64,000 nucleotides of DNA. It comes from DASUCS01 sp041166745 (GTDB taxonomy: Bacteria; Actinomycetota; Acidimicrobiia; Acidimicrobiales; JACDCH01). The DNA is taken from positions 172,767 through 236,766 of the forward strand of contig JBEEGH010000002.1 in NCBI GenBank assembly GCA_041166745.1. The letters run 5' to 3'. The first letter of the stretch is position 1; each line of letters starts with the position of its first letter. This document shows positions 26,349-35,173 of this stretch, piece by piece. A program made the position numbers and the translations under genes. Below the pieces are notes generated by a model. The model was not told the DNA's origin. It searched no databases and was given only the letters and a program-made list of their open reading frames with translations.

Positions 26349-27335
26349 TCACACTCCGTCCGTGCCGCGCGCGCGGCGGCTTGCTACATGAACGATGCCG
26401 CGGGCGGCGCCGAGCGCGTGGGCCGCCGACAGCCGAAGCCATTCGCGGTCCCGTTGGCCGTGAAGCGGGAAGCTCGAGACGCCACCTTGCGCTCGAATCT
26501 CCACGCACCGCTCCACGATCTGATCAAACGTGACCTCTGGCCTGAAGTACGCGTCATACACCGCGGTCGCAGACCTAGACAGCGCGGCATAGTCCCTCTC
26601 ACGTTCCTCGAGGAGAGCGGGCAGAGTGCTGAGCGAGTCCTCCCTGACACGGATGGCGCACCCATCCCAATCGATGCCCGACGGAGCCACCCAGTCGTCG
26701 CTGATGATCACCGGTACGCGACCCGCTGCGAGGGTCTCGACTAGCCGGTAGGAGGTCACCCCGTGTCCGCGGGGGCAGATGACGAACTTCGAGCGGAACA
26801 GCAACTCGCGAAAGTGAAGCAGTCGGTGCTCGAAATCTCGTGACGTGGGATCGTGGAACATGAAGCCGGTCGAGTCGTCGACGAAGCCGCGGAGATGACG
26901 CAGGCGCAACAGCTGATCGCGGCATGGATGCGTCCGGCCACCGACAAACGAGAAGAGGAGATCTGGCTCCGACGGATGGTCGCAGCGATCGATCTCCACT
27001 GGAGTGGTGTGGTAAAGCCACGGGCGTTGCCATCGCTGTCGAAATGACCGGCTTGGCATGCTCACGTACACGCCAGGCAGGACACACCATGGTCGATCTC
27101 GATCGCAGTACGCGAAGGCGCGATCGCGGCACGCGAGGCGAACAGGGTGCGCGGTCAGCTCCTTCATCCGCCAGGAGAGCAGGTGAAGGTCTACGAACAG
27201 CACAATGTCCGCGTCGGAGGTGACATCGGTCAACCTGTGGCGGCCGACCCGGTCGAGCTTCGCCAGCTCGAGAAACTTGTCGAGCTGCGTGGGGCCCACA
27301 CGCTCGCTGACAGCTGACAGCAGCAGTACACGCAT
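26349..27335 (-). CDS. Exostosin-family (GT47-like) glycosyltransferase
   Basis: A 328-residue protein. The C-terminal block SKFVICPRGHGVTSYRLVET, then GRVPVIISDDWVAPSG, is the hallmark of the exostosin fold (GT47), where the Glu and the following loop bind the donor. FSFVGGRTHPCRDQL also fits. Its ATG overlaps the upstream stop by one base (TGATG). Exostosin enzymes are less usual in bacterial capsule loci than GT2/GT4; found here they probably add a hexose or uronic acid (inference). Confidence 0.85.
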   Translation of the reverse strand: MRVLLLSAVSERVGPTQLDKFLELAKLDRVGRHRLTDVTSDADIVLFVDLHLLSWRMKELTAHPVRLACRDRAFAYCDRDRPWCVLPGVYVSMPSRSFRQRWQRPWLYHTTPVEIDRCDHPSEPDLLFSFVGGRTHPCRDQLLRLRHLRGFVDDSTGFMFHDPTSRDFEHRLLHFRELLFRSKFVICPRGHGVTSYRLVETLAAGRVPVIISDDWVAPSGIDWDGCAIRVREDSLSTLPALLEERERDYAALSRSATAVYDAYFRPEVTFDQIVERCVEIRAQGGVSSFPLHGQRDREWLRLSAAHALGAARGIVHVASRRARGTDGV

Positions 27336-28537
27336 CAGCCGGATCCATCGATAACGGGTATACGGGAGTCGAATCTGCCGAGATTCGGCTGGTCCAGGAT
27401 GGCCTGGAGGTATCTAGCGACCCTCGCTGGCGCATGCGTCGCCTCGACGTGCGCGCGTGCAGCGACGGCAAGGCGATTGAGTCGCGAAGGATCGGCAAGC
27501 AGCTGTGCCAACTGCTCCGCAAAGGTGCCGTCCTCGCCTACGAGGTTTACGCCCGCGATATCGAGGCAGGCTGCCGAACCTCGTGCATCATTACTTGCGA
27601 CCGCACACCCAGCCGCCAAGCCAGACAGGATCGGCCCGCTCGCCGCCGCCAAGTTAGCTGGGGAGCTCGTGCGCGAACGGAGCCGGATGACCGCGGTGGC
27701 GGTTGCATAGCTTCGGTCCAATCCTGCCTGATCGAGAAACCCGGTGAACTCAAGCCTGTGGCCTAGTCCAACGGCCCGGAAACGTTGTTCTACTCGATGC
27801 CGTTCGCTCTCCGACAGATTCCCTACCCGCAATCTGAAGCGGGACGGGATCGAGCCCGTCTCAAATGCCGTGAGCACCGGATCGAGATCATCGGCGCTCA
27901 GCCTCGCCGGGCAGTAGACAGCGGGGTCTTTCGGCAGATCGGGCAAGCGATCGATCGGTAGCGGAATTGGTCGCACCCGAGAATGCGAACAGCGAGCGCT
28001 CAATGACTGTGCGCCCATGTTCGAGAATGTGAGCACCATGTCAGCGCTGCTCAGCAACCATCGTTCGACGCGCCGGCCGATCGAGCCCGAAAGCGCCATG
28101 CCCACGCGACGGCCACCGCGGCGATCGAAAATTGAGAAGAGCATGGACGCTCCGACGAGATCCGGAGCATCGTGAGCGACCAGCCAGACCCTCGGGGCCC
28201 GGCGCGCGGCGCAGAGGAGGCAGGCTGCGTACAGCTCAGCGAGTGCGCGACCCGACAGATCAACGACAACAAGATCGACATGACCAGACCGAACCCGGCG
28301 TCGAGCCGCTAGCGCAAGTTTCACGACCGACCTCAACCTCTGCGTCCCCGCTGCATCGACAGCGAGACCGAGCGTCTCGCGCGGACCTATCTGGTCGAGC
28401 GCACGATCGAAAGCCCCTGCGTGCCGCGCGATGCCACTATCTGACGGCGGCACCTTGGTTATGTGCAAGATGCGAGGCGGGTTGTTACGAGCAACCGCGG
28501 ATGGCCCGGGTTCCCACTCAATACAGGTTCGGGCCAT
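27335..28537 (-). CDS. GT4-like glycosyltransferase
   Basis: A 400-residue GT-B protein. ATG 28537 is preferred; the frame is open further but those codons lie inside the acetyltransferase gene. N-terminus RILHITKVPPSDSGIARHAG is a typical acceptor-domain start. In the C-terminal domain FRLRVGNLSESERHRVEQRF and LAAASGPILSGLAAGCAVAS occupy the donor-site positions, but the standard E-x7-E is degraded, so activity or donor choice may differ from its neighbours. Overlaps the upstream gene by 20 bp and the downstream gene by one base. Confidence 0.75.
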   Translation of the reverse strand: MARTCIEWEPGPSAVARNNPPRILHITKVPPSDSGIARHAGAFDRALDQIGPRETLGLAVDAAGTQRLRSVVKLALAARRRVRSGHVDLVVVDLSGRALAELYAACLLCAARRAPRVWLVAHDAPDLVGASMLFSIFDRRGGRRVGMALSGSIGRRVERWLLSSADMVLTFSNMGAQSLSARCSHSRVRPIPLPIDRLPDLPKDPAVYCPARLSADDLDPVLTAFETGSIPSRFRLRVGNLSESERHRVEQRFRAVGLGHRLEFTGFLDQAGLDRSYATATAVIRLRSRTSSPANLAAASGPILSGLAAGCAVASNDARGSAACLDIAGVNLVGEDGTFAEQLAQLLADPSRLNRLAVAARAHVEATHAPARVARYLQAILDQPNLGRFDSRIPVIDGSG

Positions 28538-29063
28538 AGTCGATCTCGTAGTTCTGGAGCTGACTTCGGTTGCCGATGGGCCGCGCCGGCACGCCGCCCA
28601 CGACCGTCCACGCGGGGACATCGTCAACCACGACTGCGCCGGCGGAAACCACAGCTCCCGTGCCTAGGGTCACACCCTTAAGGATTGTGGCTCGGCTTCC
28701 GATCCAGACCCGATCGCCGATCGTGATCGGTGCGAGGCGACCGAGGAAACCTGGGTCGTCGATGTCGTGATCGGCTGTGATCACGAGCGTGTGACTCGCG
28801 ATCACGACGTTGCGGCCGATGTCGATGTCGCCTCGGGCATCGATCTGGCACAGCCGACCGACGTGCACCTGACCAGCGATCCGCAGTCGCTCAGGCGCGA
28901 TGAACTCAGAGCCGCCGAACAGGTATGTATGCGGTCCGAGCCGAGCCCCAAGGAACCGCAGGCAGGCAACGCGAAGTTGATTGCTCGGGAGGTGCGTGAC
29001 CAAGCGATTGAACACGAGTTCGGCGATCGGACGCAGACCATGGCACCGGGGCGAGATCCTCAC
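28518..29063 (-). CDS. Left-handed beta-helix (hexapeptide) acetyltransferase
   Basis: A 181-residue WcaF/LpxA-fold enzyme. Hexapeptide repeats run through GRLCQIDARGDIDIGRNVVI and ITIGDRVWIGSRATILKGVT to GAVVSAGAVVVDDVPAWTVV, ending in VGGVPARPIG. HTLVITADHDIDD carries the catalytic-histidine loop. Such enzymes acetylate sugar hydroxyls using acetyl-CoA. GTG start at 29063 with GAGGAG upstream; three bases separate it from the preceding gene. Confidence 0.9.
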   Translation of the reverse strand: MRISPRCHGLRPIAELVFNRLVTHLPSNQLRVACLRFLGARLGPHTYLFGGSEFIAPERLRIAGQVHVGRLCQIDARGDIDIGRNVVIASHTLVITADHDIDDPGFLGRLAPITIGDRVWIGSRATILKGVTLGTGAVVSAGAVVVDDVPAWTVVGGVPARPIGNRSQLQNYEIDYGPNLY

Positions 29064-29066
29064 GTC

Positions 29067-29954
29067 TTACGCTCCTCGCGCCTGCTCGTCGCTTGACCGA
29101 AGCCGATCCGGATCACCGAGAAGGGTCTGCTCCGCAACCATCTCGTTGCCATACATCGCGGGAAGACGTACGGGACGGTAGGAGCCGAAGCGCGGCGCAA
29201 TGACAGAACGAAGAACCGCTCGCGTCGGATGGGCACAAGCTTCTTCCCACAGTGCGAGCCGTGCTCCCCAATCTAGGTCCGGTGCATGACTGGATATGTC
29301 GGCCTTCCAACGCATCGAAGCACTCGAGCGGACCATCGAGAAATGCAATATCGCTTCGATTGGTCGCACCCGACCACCGCCCTCGCTCCCGAACCGCAAT
29401 TGGCGCATCTTGACTTCGACTTGGCGCGCACGGCGAAGGGTCGTGCCCGCGCGGACTGCGACGGGTCCGGGGATGGCACTCCAAATTGACATACGTCGAG
29501 TGGCGGCCTCGAGAAACCAATTCCTGGAGATGTGCGTGTAAATCCAACGCGCCGGATACTCGAGCCCTGCGCAGCCGTCCCGGTCAGCCGCCTTGATCTC
29601 GACGACGATCCGTTCTGGTTGATGTGCGATCTCGTCGGTATCGAGCTGCACCACCCACTCGCCGAAGTCAGCTGCGGCGACAAGAGACGCCTGGCGCTGA
29701 CGAGTCTCACCAAGCTGCGGGTGTTCGCCAGGACAGGAAAACGGCCCCGGCAGCAGGGTCACCTTGCCGGCGGGATCGTTCTCCTGGAGCAGCCGGATGC
29801 AGCCCCGCATCTCCGGGCCCATGTCCAGACCAGACCACGAGTGGAAGTCCTGGTCGTACGAGGCCACGATTTGGTCGACATGGTCGTAGTAAGAGCGGAT
29901 GCTTGGCACCAGCCACGAGGGATCGCCAAGCAGCACGTACGCAGCGAGCCTCAT
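29067..29954 (-). CDS. GT2-like glycosyltransferase of the Glyco_tranf_2_4/GT92 type
   Basis: A 295-residue protein whose sequence begins LAAYVLLGDPSWLVPSIRSY and contains WVVQLDTDEIAHQPE, the DxD-type metal site found in proteins that handle a downward-looking 'care-for-return-address' GT-A fold (Glyco_tranf_2_4 and related). An arginine-rich region at 150-200 could contact the acceptor. First gene of the minus-strand operon 29954-23709; upstream is a 242-bp divergent promoter region shared with the plus-strand methyltransferase. Confidence 0.7.
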   Translation of the reverse strand: MRLAAYVLLGDPSWLVPSIRSYYDHVDQIVASYDQDFHSWSGLDMGPEMRGCIRLLQENDPAGKVTLLPGPFSCPGEHPQLGETRQRQASLVAAADFGEWVVQLDTDEIAHQPERIVVEIKAADRDGCAGLEYPARWIYTHISRNWFLEAATRRMSIWSAIPGPVAVRAGTTLRRARQVEVKMRQLRFGSEGGGRVRPIEAILHFSMVRSSASMRWKADISSHAPDLDWGARLALWEEACAHPTRAVLRSVIAPRFGSYRPVRLPAMYGNEMVAEQTLLGDPDRLRSSDEQARGA

Positions 29955-30196
29955 CGCTTGCCCGTAAGGCTCGACGGCCTGCTCACGATCGTTGCAAGGT
30001 CACACTTCCGTAGATCTTGATGAGGATCGGCTCGCTTTGCCCTTCGACCGCGCCGAACACGCCCGAGGCGAAGGCGGCTCAGCGGAGGCACGATCCCACG
30101 GATCTCCCGGGACGACACCTCCGGGCTCGCCATGCGTGGCGAGGCTACCGCCTGCTTCACCGTGCCGATCCATAGTCGGCCCGCGAGGTAGTCGAC

Positions 30197-30907
30197 GTGG
30201 TCGGGCAAGATGGACGCGTGCTGCACCCGGTCCGAAGCCGGTTTTCGCTCAGCCAACGCGCCCGGCTACGACGTCTCGGCGCGCTGCCACTGTCTCGAAG
30301 CCTTGGACTGCTCGCGACGTGGTACGGAACAGATAAGGGGCCCCGGGACCACGGGTACACGGCGCACTACACGCAGCATCTGCGGCGACGGCGACGAGAC
30401 CGGCTCACCGTTCTGGAAATTGGAATAGGCGGTCGCGAGACGAACAGCGGTGGGGCTTCCCTTCGGATGTGGCGCTCGTTCTTCCCCTACGCGGAAATCA
30501 TCGGCGTCGACCTGTACGAGAAGCGACTGCCTGCGGAGGACCGAATCTCGATGCTGGTGGGCGACCAGGGCGACAGGAATTTTTTGGAACGGCTGGGTGC
30601 CGAGCGAGGGCCATTCGGCCTTGTCATCGACGATGGAAGCCACCGCGGGGATCACATCAACCTAACGTTCGAGACACTGTGGCCTCATGTCGGCCCGGGC
30701 GGTCTGTACGTCATCGAAGATCTGGTTACGGCGTACGAACCCGACTACGGCGGCGGCCCACCCGGGGCTACCGGCACTTCGATGTCCCTAATCAAGGCGC
30801 TCGTCGACGGGGTCCAGCATCAATCAGACGTGAAGCCCTGTGCCGTCCATGTCTATCCGAACATCGTCTTCATCGAGATGCCACCTGGGAAAGGCGAAGT
30901 GCGGTAG
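30197..30907 (+). CDS. SAM-dependent sugar O-methyltransferase (demethylmacrocin-methyltransferase-like)
   Basis: A protein of up to 236 residues from GTG 30197; GTG 30218 is an alternative. The motif ATWYGTDKGPRDHGYTAHY followed by LTVLEIGIGGRETNSGG and IIGVDLYEK is the signature of the macrocin/mycinamicin O-methyltransferase group, and FGLVIDDGSHRGDHINLTFE with GGLYVIEDL supplies the metal-binding acidic residues. It would methylate a sugar hydroxyl on the glycan. Converges with the GT4 gene at 30909 with one base between. Confidence 0.85.
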   Translation: MVGQDGRVLHPVRSRFSLSQRARLRRLGALPLSRSLGLLATWYGTDKGPRDHGYTAHYTQHLRRRRRDRLTVLEIGIGGRETNSGGASLRMWRSFFPYAEIIGVDLYEKRLPAEDRISMLVGDQGDRNFLERLGAERGPFGLVIDDGSHRGDHINLTFETLWPHVGPGGLYVIEDLVTAYEPDYGGGPPGATGTSMSLIKALVDGVQHQSDVKPCAVHVYPNIVFIEMPPGKGEVR

Positions 30908-30908
30908 C

Positions 30909-31946
30909 TCAGTTACCTCCCGCCAGCAGCTCCGCGTACAGCGACTCGTAGGAGGCCGCTACGGCGTGCCAATCGAAGTCGTGCGCTCGTTGCAAACCGG
31001 CTCTTGAAAGCGAGGCCCGAACTGCCGGCTCGGTCATGATCCGCACGAGTTCGGGGCCGAGAGCGGAGTCGTCAACGATCACACCGGCCCGCCCACCGTC
31101 GAGTACCTCGAACGCGCCGGGGTTTGCGGTCGCCACCACCGGCGTACCTGAAGCCATCGCCTCGATGTACGGCACTCCGAATCCCTCGTACGAGCTCGGC
31201 AAGCAGAACACCCACGCCCGGCGATAACGGTCGGCGAGCTGGCCGTCGTCCAACCGTCCAAGGCGCTCCACATTCGGCGCCTCTGGCGCGTCAGAACAGA
31301 CCATCCATAGACGGGCCGATGGAAGAATTGGCAGGACGCTGGAGCTGAACGCTTCCATCAACAGGCGACCGCGCTTGCGCCGCTCGTACGTGCCAACGAA
31401 GAGGATCGTTGGCGTTGGTTCCTTGTCGCCGGGATGGAAGCTCTGAAGGTCGACCCCGTTTGGAATGACTCGCCTCACCCAGGGAAAAGACCTTCGCGTG
31501 TTCTGCGAAACGGCGACCGCAGCATCTGCCCTCAGACTCGCTACAACCTCGGTGAGACCAAGAAGGAACATCCGCAGCCGGTCTTTGACGCCCTTGATGT
31601 GCAGCGCCTCCGAGAAGCACGAGCCGTGCAATGTTCGGACATGCGCCGGTGTGTTACGGCGGGCACGAAGGTGGTCGTCGCCGTGCGCGTGATACACGTC
31701 AAAATCAGAGAGATCCAGACCACGTAGGCGAAATCCCCAACGGAACGTTCGCAAAGACCCGGCCATCGGGACAGCAACGTGGTCATAGCGCGCATCAGCC
31801 GGCCGGCGGCAGGGACTGAACATCGTCACGCTATTGCCTCGATCGACCATGACCTGGGCCAGCCGATGAGCGACGTACCCAGCACCGATCTTGCTCTCGC
31901 TCGGAAGGTAGTAGGACGACATGGCAATCCGGCGCGTTTCAGGCAT
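30909..31946 (-). CDS. GT4-family glycosyltransferase
   Basis: A 345-residue GT-B enzyme. ATG 31946 overlaps the upstream stop by eight bases (ATGCCTGA), consistent with translational coupling. Acceptor-domain start SSYYLPSESKIGAGYVAHRL; donor domain with TILFVGTYERRKRGRLLMEA and SYEGFGVPYIEAMASGTPVVA (intact E-x7-E). Last gene of the operon 37205-30909 that also encodes the Wzm/Wzt exporter. Confidence 0.9.
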   Translation of the reverse strand: MPETRRIAMSSYYLPSESKIGAGYVAHRLAQVMVDRGNSVTMFSPCRRPADARYDHVAVPMAGSLRTFRWGFRLRGLDLSDFDVYHAHGDDHLRARRNTPAHVRTLHGSCFSEALHIKGVKDRLRMFLLGLTEVVASLRADAAVAVSQNTRRSFPWVRRVIPNGVDLQSFHPGDKEPTPTILFVGTYERRKRGRLLMEAFSSSVLPILPSARLWMVCSDAPEAPNVERLGRLDDGQLADRYRRAWVFCLPSSYEGFGVPYIEAMASGTPVVATANPGAFEVLDGGRAGVIVDDSALGPELVRIMTEPAVRASLSRAGLQRAHDFDWHAVAASYESLYAELLAGGN

Positions 31947-33078
31947 CGCGTTTCCCCGGAGCGCGCTGCGCTCGGACAAGCTCGTCGCGCAGCGCCTCGA
32001 GGTAGCGCTGCCCGTGTCGAAGATCGGGCTCGAGATGGTTGCCTTCAGCCCACTCGTTCCAGGACTTCACGAACAGCAGACGATTGTCTGGCGGAAGCGG
32101 TTCCAATCGATGAACCGCGTCGCGCACGTGAACACCGAACAGTTCAGGCGTCGAGCCGTGCGCCACGAGGCCGCGCGAGCCAGCGCGCGGACTGTTGTCC
32201 CAGCCGGGGTAGACGCAAGGGTAGACGGGTCGCGACGGCGTGGATCGGGGCCGATCGACTGGGTCCTTCGCGTAGGGATAGATCTCGGGCAATCCCAGCT
32301 TGCGCATCACGCGCATTCGAAGCGTCGTCCACCGGTCGATCCGGACTGGGATACGCACATGAACGCCCGCGTCGAAACCGTCGCGAAACGGATCGTCGTA
32401 GATTGGGCCCGCGCCAAGAAGGTCGGACATCTCCGCAACCAAATGAAGTCCCGGAAGGCCGGCCGCGTATGCCATCTGCTGCCACCGGTCAACCCACTGC
32501 GCTGGCTCTGGTAGTTGCTCTGGCCGGAAGACATAAAACAGCGGCTTGCCGTCGACGCGCACGTACCGATCGTCGAGAAACGCGGGCAGGACCGCATCGA
32601 AGTGATTTTGATCATCTTGCTCGCCGCCGTAGGTCTGCTCGATGAGAACGCGACCAGGCGTACCGTGCCAGATACCGGTCCACGACTGGTTCGCCCAGGC
32701 GAGACAAAAAGGGAGATCCGGCGAGCCGCTCCAAAGAACCTCCCGGAACGGCCGATCGAGCATTCGCCGCCCTGCGAACCAGTAGTGCCAGTAGACAAAA
32801 CCCTCGATGCCATACTCCCGAGCAAGTTCGGCTTGAGCAACCCGCGTTTCGGGGGTGCGCAGATCGTAGAAACCGAGATCAGCAGGAATATGCGGTTGAT
32901 AGTGGCCGGGGAAGCGACGGCTTGCTTTCGCGGTGTTGGTCCACTCGGTGAACCCACGGCCCCACCATGTGTCGTTCTCCACAATGGGATGGAACTGGGG
33001 CAAGTAGAAGGTCAGAGTGCGCAAGGTCGACTCGTTAGAGCCGACTGCACCAAGTCGGCTGATCGGGCCCGCGGTCAC
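31939..33078 (-). CDS. WbsX-like protein (glycoside hydrolase family 99-like fold)
   Basis: A 379-residue protein with the family N-terminus TFYLPQFHPIVENDTWWGRG followed by FTEWTNTAKA, then EGFVYWHYWFAGRRMLDRP, LPFCLAWANQSW and, near the end, LLFVKSWNEWAEGNHLEP. These match the WbsX/GH99-like family found in O-antigen and rhamnan loci. Its biochemical role is debated; it may trim or transfer alpha-mannose-type residues. GTG start overlaps the upstream stop as GTGA. Confidence 0.88.
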   Translation of the reverse strand: MTAGPISRLGAVGSNESTLRTLTFYLPQFHPIVENDTWWGRGFTEWTNTAKASRRFPGHYQPHIPADLGFYDLRTPETRVAQAELAREYGIEGFVYWHYWFAGRRMLDRPFREVLWSGSPDLPFCLAWANQSWTGIWHGTPGRVLIEQTYGGEQDDQNHFDAVLPAFLDDRYVRVDGKPLFYVFRPEQLPEPAQWVDRWQQMAYAAGLPGLHLVAEMSDLLGAGPIYDDPFRDGFDAGVHVRIPVRIDRWTTLRMRVMRKLGLPEIYPYAKDPVDRPRSTPSRPVYPCVYPGWDNSPRAGSRGLVAHGSTPELFGVHVRDAVHRLEPLPPDNRLLFVKSWNEWAEGNHLEPDLRHGQRYLEALRDELVRAQRAPGKRDA

Positions 33079-33890
33079 GGCTTCGCAAGTACCAGCGCTT
33101 GGGCGCAGACCGGGTAGCCGTATCCCATGTAGAACTCCCCCAAGTTGCGAAGGATCCCGTTGGGATCGCAGTCGTCAAACCCGAGCAACTCGGATCTGTC
33201 ACCCATGACGAGCTCCAAGCCGGTGGCGTCAACCAGCGCACGGACGTCGATGTTGCGACCGTACGGGTTCTCGAGCTTGTCGGTAAACGGTTGCAGGTCG
33301 AGAAACATGTCGATCGTTAGAACGCAAAGACCCCCCGGGCGGAGAACTCTTCCAATCTCCTTACCAAGGTCGGGCAGGTGGCTCGGCAAGATGTGCTCGA
33401 TCGTCGAGATCGAGATGACTCGGTCGACCGAGTTGCTAGCGAGTCGTGCTTGCGCCAGCGTCGATCCGACGAGAACGACGTCGGTACGAAAAAGCCGGTT
33501 GAGGCGCGCCATTGTGTCGTCGTCCAACCGGATCGCCAGCTCCCAATAGGCTTGGTCTTCCTCGCCCGGATCGACGTTCATCACATGGCAACCTTGTTTG
33601 GACAGAACAAACTGAAACCCAGCAAGCGCCCCGCCGAGTTCGACGACCTCAAGGCCCGGCTCTAAACGAGATTCGAAATAGGCCCACGGATATTCGACCT
33701 CGCGAGTGTTGCTATTGCCTTGCACACAGAAGGGCCCGCCTACCCTGATCGCTAGATCGCTCTGTCCAAGACCCACACGGGTGAGGGCCTTCCGCGCGTC
33801 ACGAGCCCACCAGAAATTGCGCCCAAACGGCGCTCCCCAGCGGTCATTCCACGCAACAAAATCCTCGGGCATCCGACGGCGTAGCAGCAC
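33075..33890 (-). CDS. Class I SAM-dependent methyltransferase
   Basis: A 271-residue protein (GTG 33890; an ATG lies six codons in). Motif I is VVELGGALAGFQFVL, a variant of the E/DxGxGxG loop, followed by HVMNVDPGEED. The methyltransferase-11-like segment VDRVISISTIEHILPSHLPD and RVLRPGGLCVLTIDM fits well. Directly downstream of Wzt: in Wzt systems with a carbohydrate-binding tail a methyl or phosphomethyl cap often ends the chain before export, so this is a candidate capping enzyme (inference). Confidence 0.85.
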   Translation of the reverse strand: MLLRRRMPEDFVAWNDRWGAPFGRNFWWARDARKALTRVGLGQSDLAIRVGGPFCVQGNSNTREVEYPWAYFESRLEPGLEVVELGGALAGFQFVLSKQGCHVMNVDPGEEDQAYWELAIRLDDDTMARLNRLFRTDVVLVGSTLAQARLASNSVDRVISISTIEHILPSHLPDLGKEIGRVLRPGGLCVLTIDMFLDLQPFTDKLENPYGRNIDVRALVDATGLELVMGDRSELLGFDDCDPNGILRNLGEFYMGYGYPVCAQALVLAKP

Positions 33891-33901
33891 GTACGTTTGC
33901 G

Positions 33902-35173
33902 TCAGCTTTGAGGCGCAATGTGCGCCGATATTGTCGGTCCCACCTGCATATCTCGTGGCTCGTCCTGAACGTCATAGGAGAACGACGCCAGCGTCTTGGA
34001 ATTTGCGACCGACTCGCCCACCGCTGGGACCTCATAGGGAAAGATAGGTGATACCGAAAATCGGCAGGCTGATTCGACCGCGTCCAGAACTCCCGCGTTG
34101 CACACAAATACATCGACCCGATACTCGCCGGGCAGCAGCCACGGATGGTGCAAGCGAAGCTCAAACGAGGACTCCTCTCCCGAGCCACCCCACGTGTTCT
34201 GCAATCGGGAGTCACACTGAGCCACGATCACACCATCGCTTTCGTTAACGACGTGTGCTGCCACAAAGTACGGCATCGCGTAACCGCTTGAGCGGGAAGT
34301 GACGAACCGTACGATCTTCTCTTCGGCACACCCGTACGACGCGTGCCTCGGCGAGACGTCGACCACACGAACCTCGCCCGTCCCAGATCGGCGCCCGCCC
34401 TGAGCGCCTGGCCCTGATCGTGCGGCCTCGAGGTAGGCCACAACAGCTTCGGAGGTTGCGCCTACCGTGAGCACCGCACCATTCGCGAGTACGAGACAAC
34501 GATGGCAGAGGCTCTCGATAGAGGCCATCTGGTGGCTTACAAACAGCACCGTTCGGCCGTCCGCCGCAACCTCGCGCATCTTGCTCAGGCACTTCTTCTG
34601 AAACTCCTGATCGCCGACAGCTAACACCTCGTCGACCAGGAGGATCTCGGTCTCAAGGTGTGCGGCAACGGCAAACGCAAGGCGCACGTACATACCGCTC
34701 GAGAATCTCTTCACTGGCGTGTCGAGGAACCGTTCGACGCCGGCGAAATCGACGATGGCATCGAACTGTTTGGCGATCTCCTTTCGGGTCATGCCGAGGA
34801 TCGACCCATTGAGGTAGACGTTCTCTCGGCCGGTGAGTTCAGGGTGGAAGCCTGTCCCGACCTCCAGTAGCGACCCAACCCGGCCCCAAACGTCAATTCG
34901 ACCGGTCGTGGGTTCGGTGATTCGGGTGAGCACCTTTAGGAGGGTGCTCTTGCCGGCGCCGTTGCGCCCGATGACGCCGAGGACCTCACCCTTGTGCACG
35001 TCGACGTCGATGTCCTTCAGCGCCCAGAACTCCTCCTTCGGAGCCCGGCGTAGCGGGTGCCGAATTCGGTCGAGCGCGAGCTCGGCAACCGTGATGTGAT
35101 CAGTTGTGTTGTGACGAATGATGTAGCTCTTCGAAAGGCCCCGAACAGATATAGCGAGCTCGCTAGATGACAT
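33902..35173 (-). CDS. wzt: Wzt-type polysaccharide ABC exporter ATPase with C-terminal carbohydrate-binding domain
   Basis: A 423-residue protein. Start ATG 35173 overlaps the permease stop by 11 bases. The ATPase (1-250) has Walker A GRNGAGKSTLLK, the signature FSSGMYVRLAFA and Walker B ILLVDEVLAVGD; the YxxGTGFHPELTGRENVYLN region is typical of polysaccharide and teichoic-acid exporters. Residues about 255-423 form a beta-rich tail (EVRVVDVSPRHASYG, SFELRLHHPWLLPGEYRVDV) like the Wzt_C domain that binds the finished chain end. Together with Wzm it exports the whole polymer in one step. Confidence 0.93.
   Translation of the reverse strand: MSSSELAISVRGLSKSYIIRHNTTDHITVAELALDRIRHPLRRAPKEEFWALKDIDVDVHKGEVLGVIGRNGAGKSTLLKVLTRITEPTTGRIDVWGRVGSLLEVGTGFHPELTGRENVYLNGSILGMTRKEIAKQFDAIVDFAGVERFLDTPVKRFSSGMYVRLAFAVAAHLETEILLVDEVLAVGDQEFQKKCLSKMREVAADGRTVLFVSHQMASIESLCHRCLVLANGAVLTVGATSEAVVAYLEAARSGPGAQGGRRSGTGEVRVVDVSPRHASYGCAEEKIVRFVTSRSSGYAMPYFVAAHVVNESDGVIVAQCDSRLQNTWGGSGEESSFELRLHHPWLLPGEYRVDVFVCNAGVLDAVESACRFSVSPIFPYEVPAVGESVANSKTLASFSYDVQDEPRDMQVGPTISAHIAPQS

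Noticed and set aside
29951..30256. Minus-strand 101-codon frame whose stop overlaps the next ATG as ATGA
   Set aside because: Tempting as an operon leader, but it overlaps the plus-strand methyltransferase start, has no ribosome-binding site and a shuffled basic composition.
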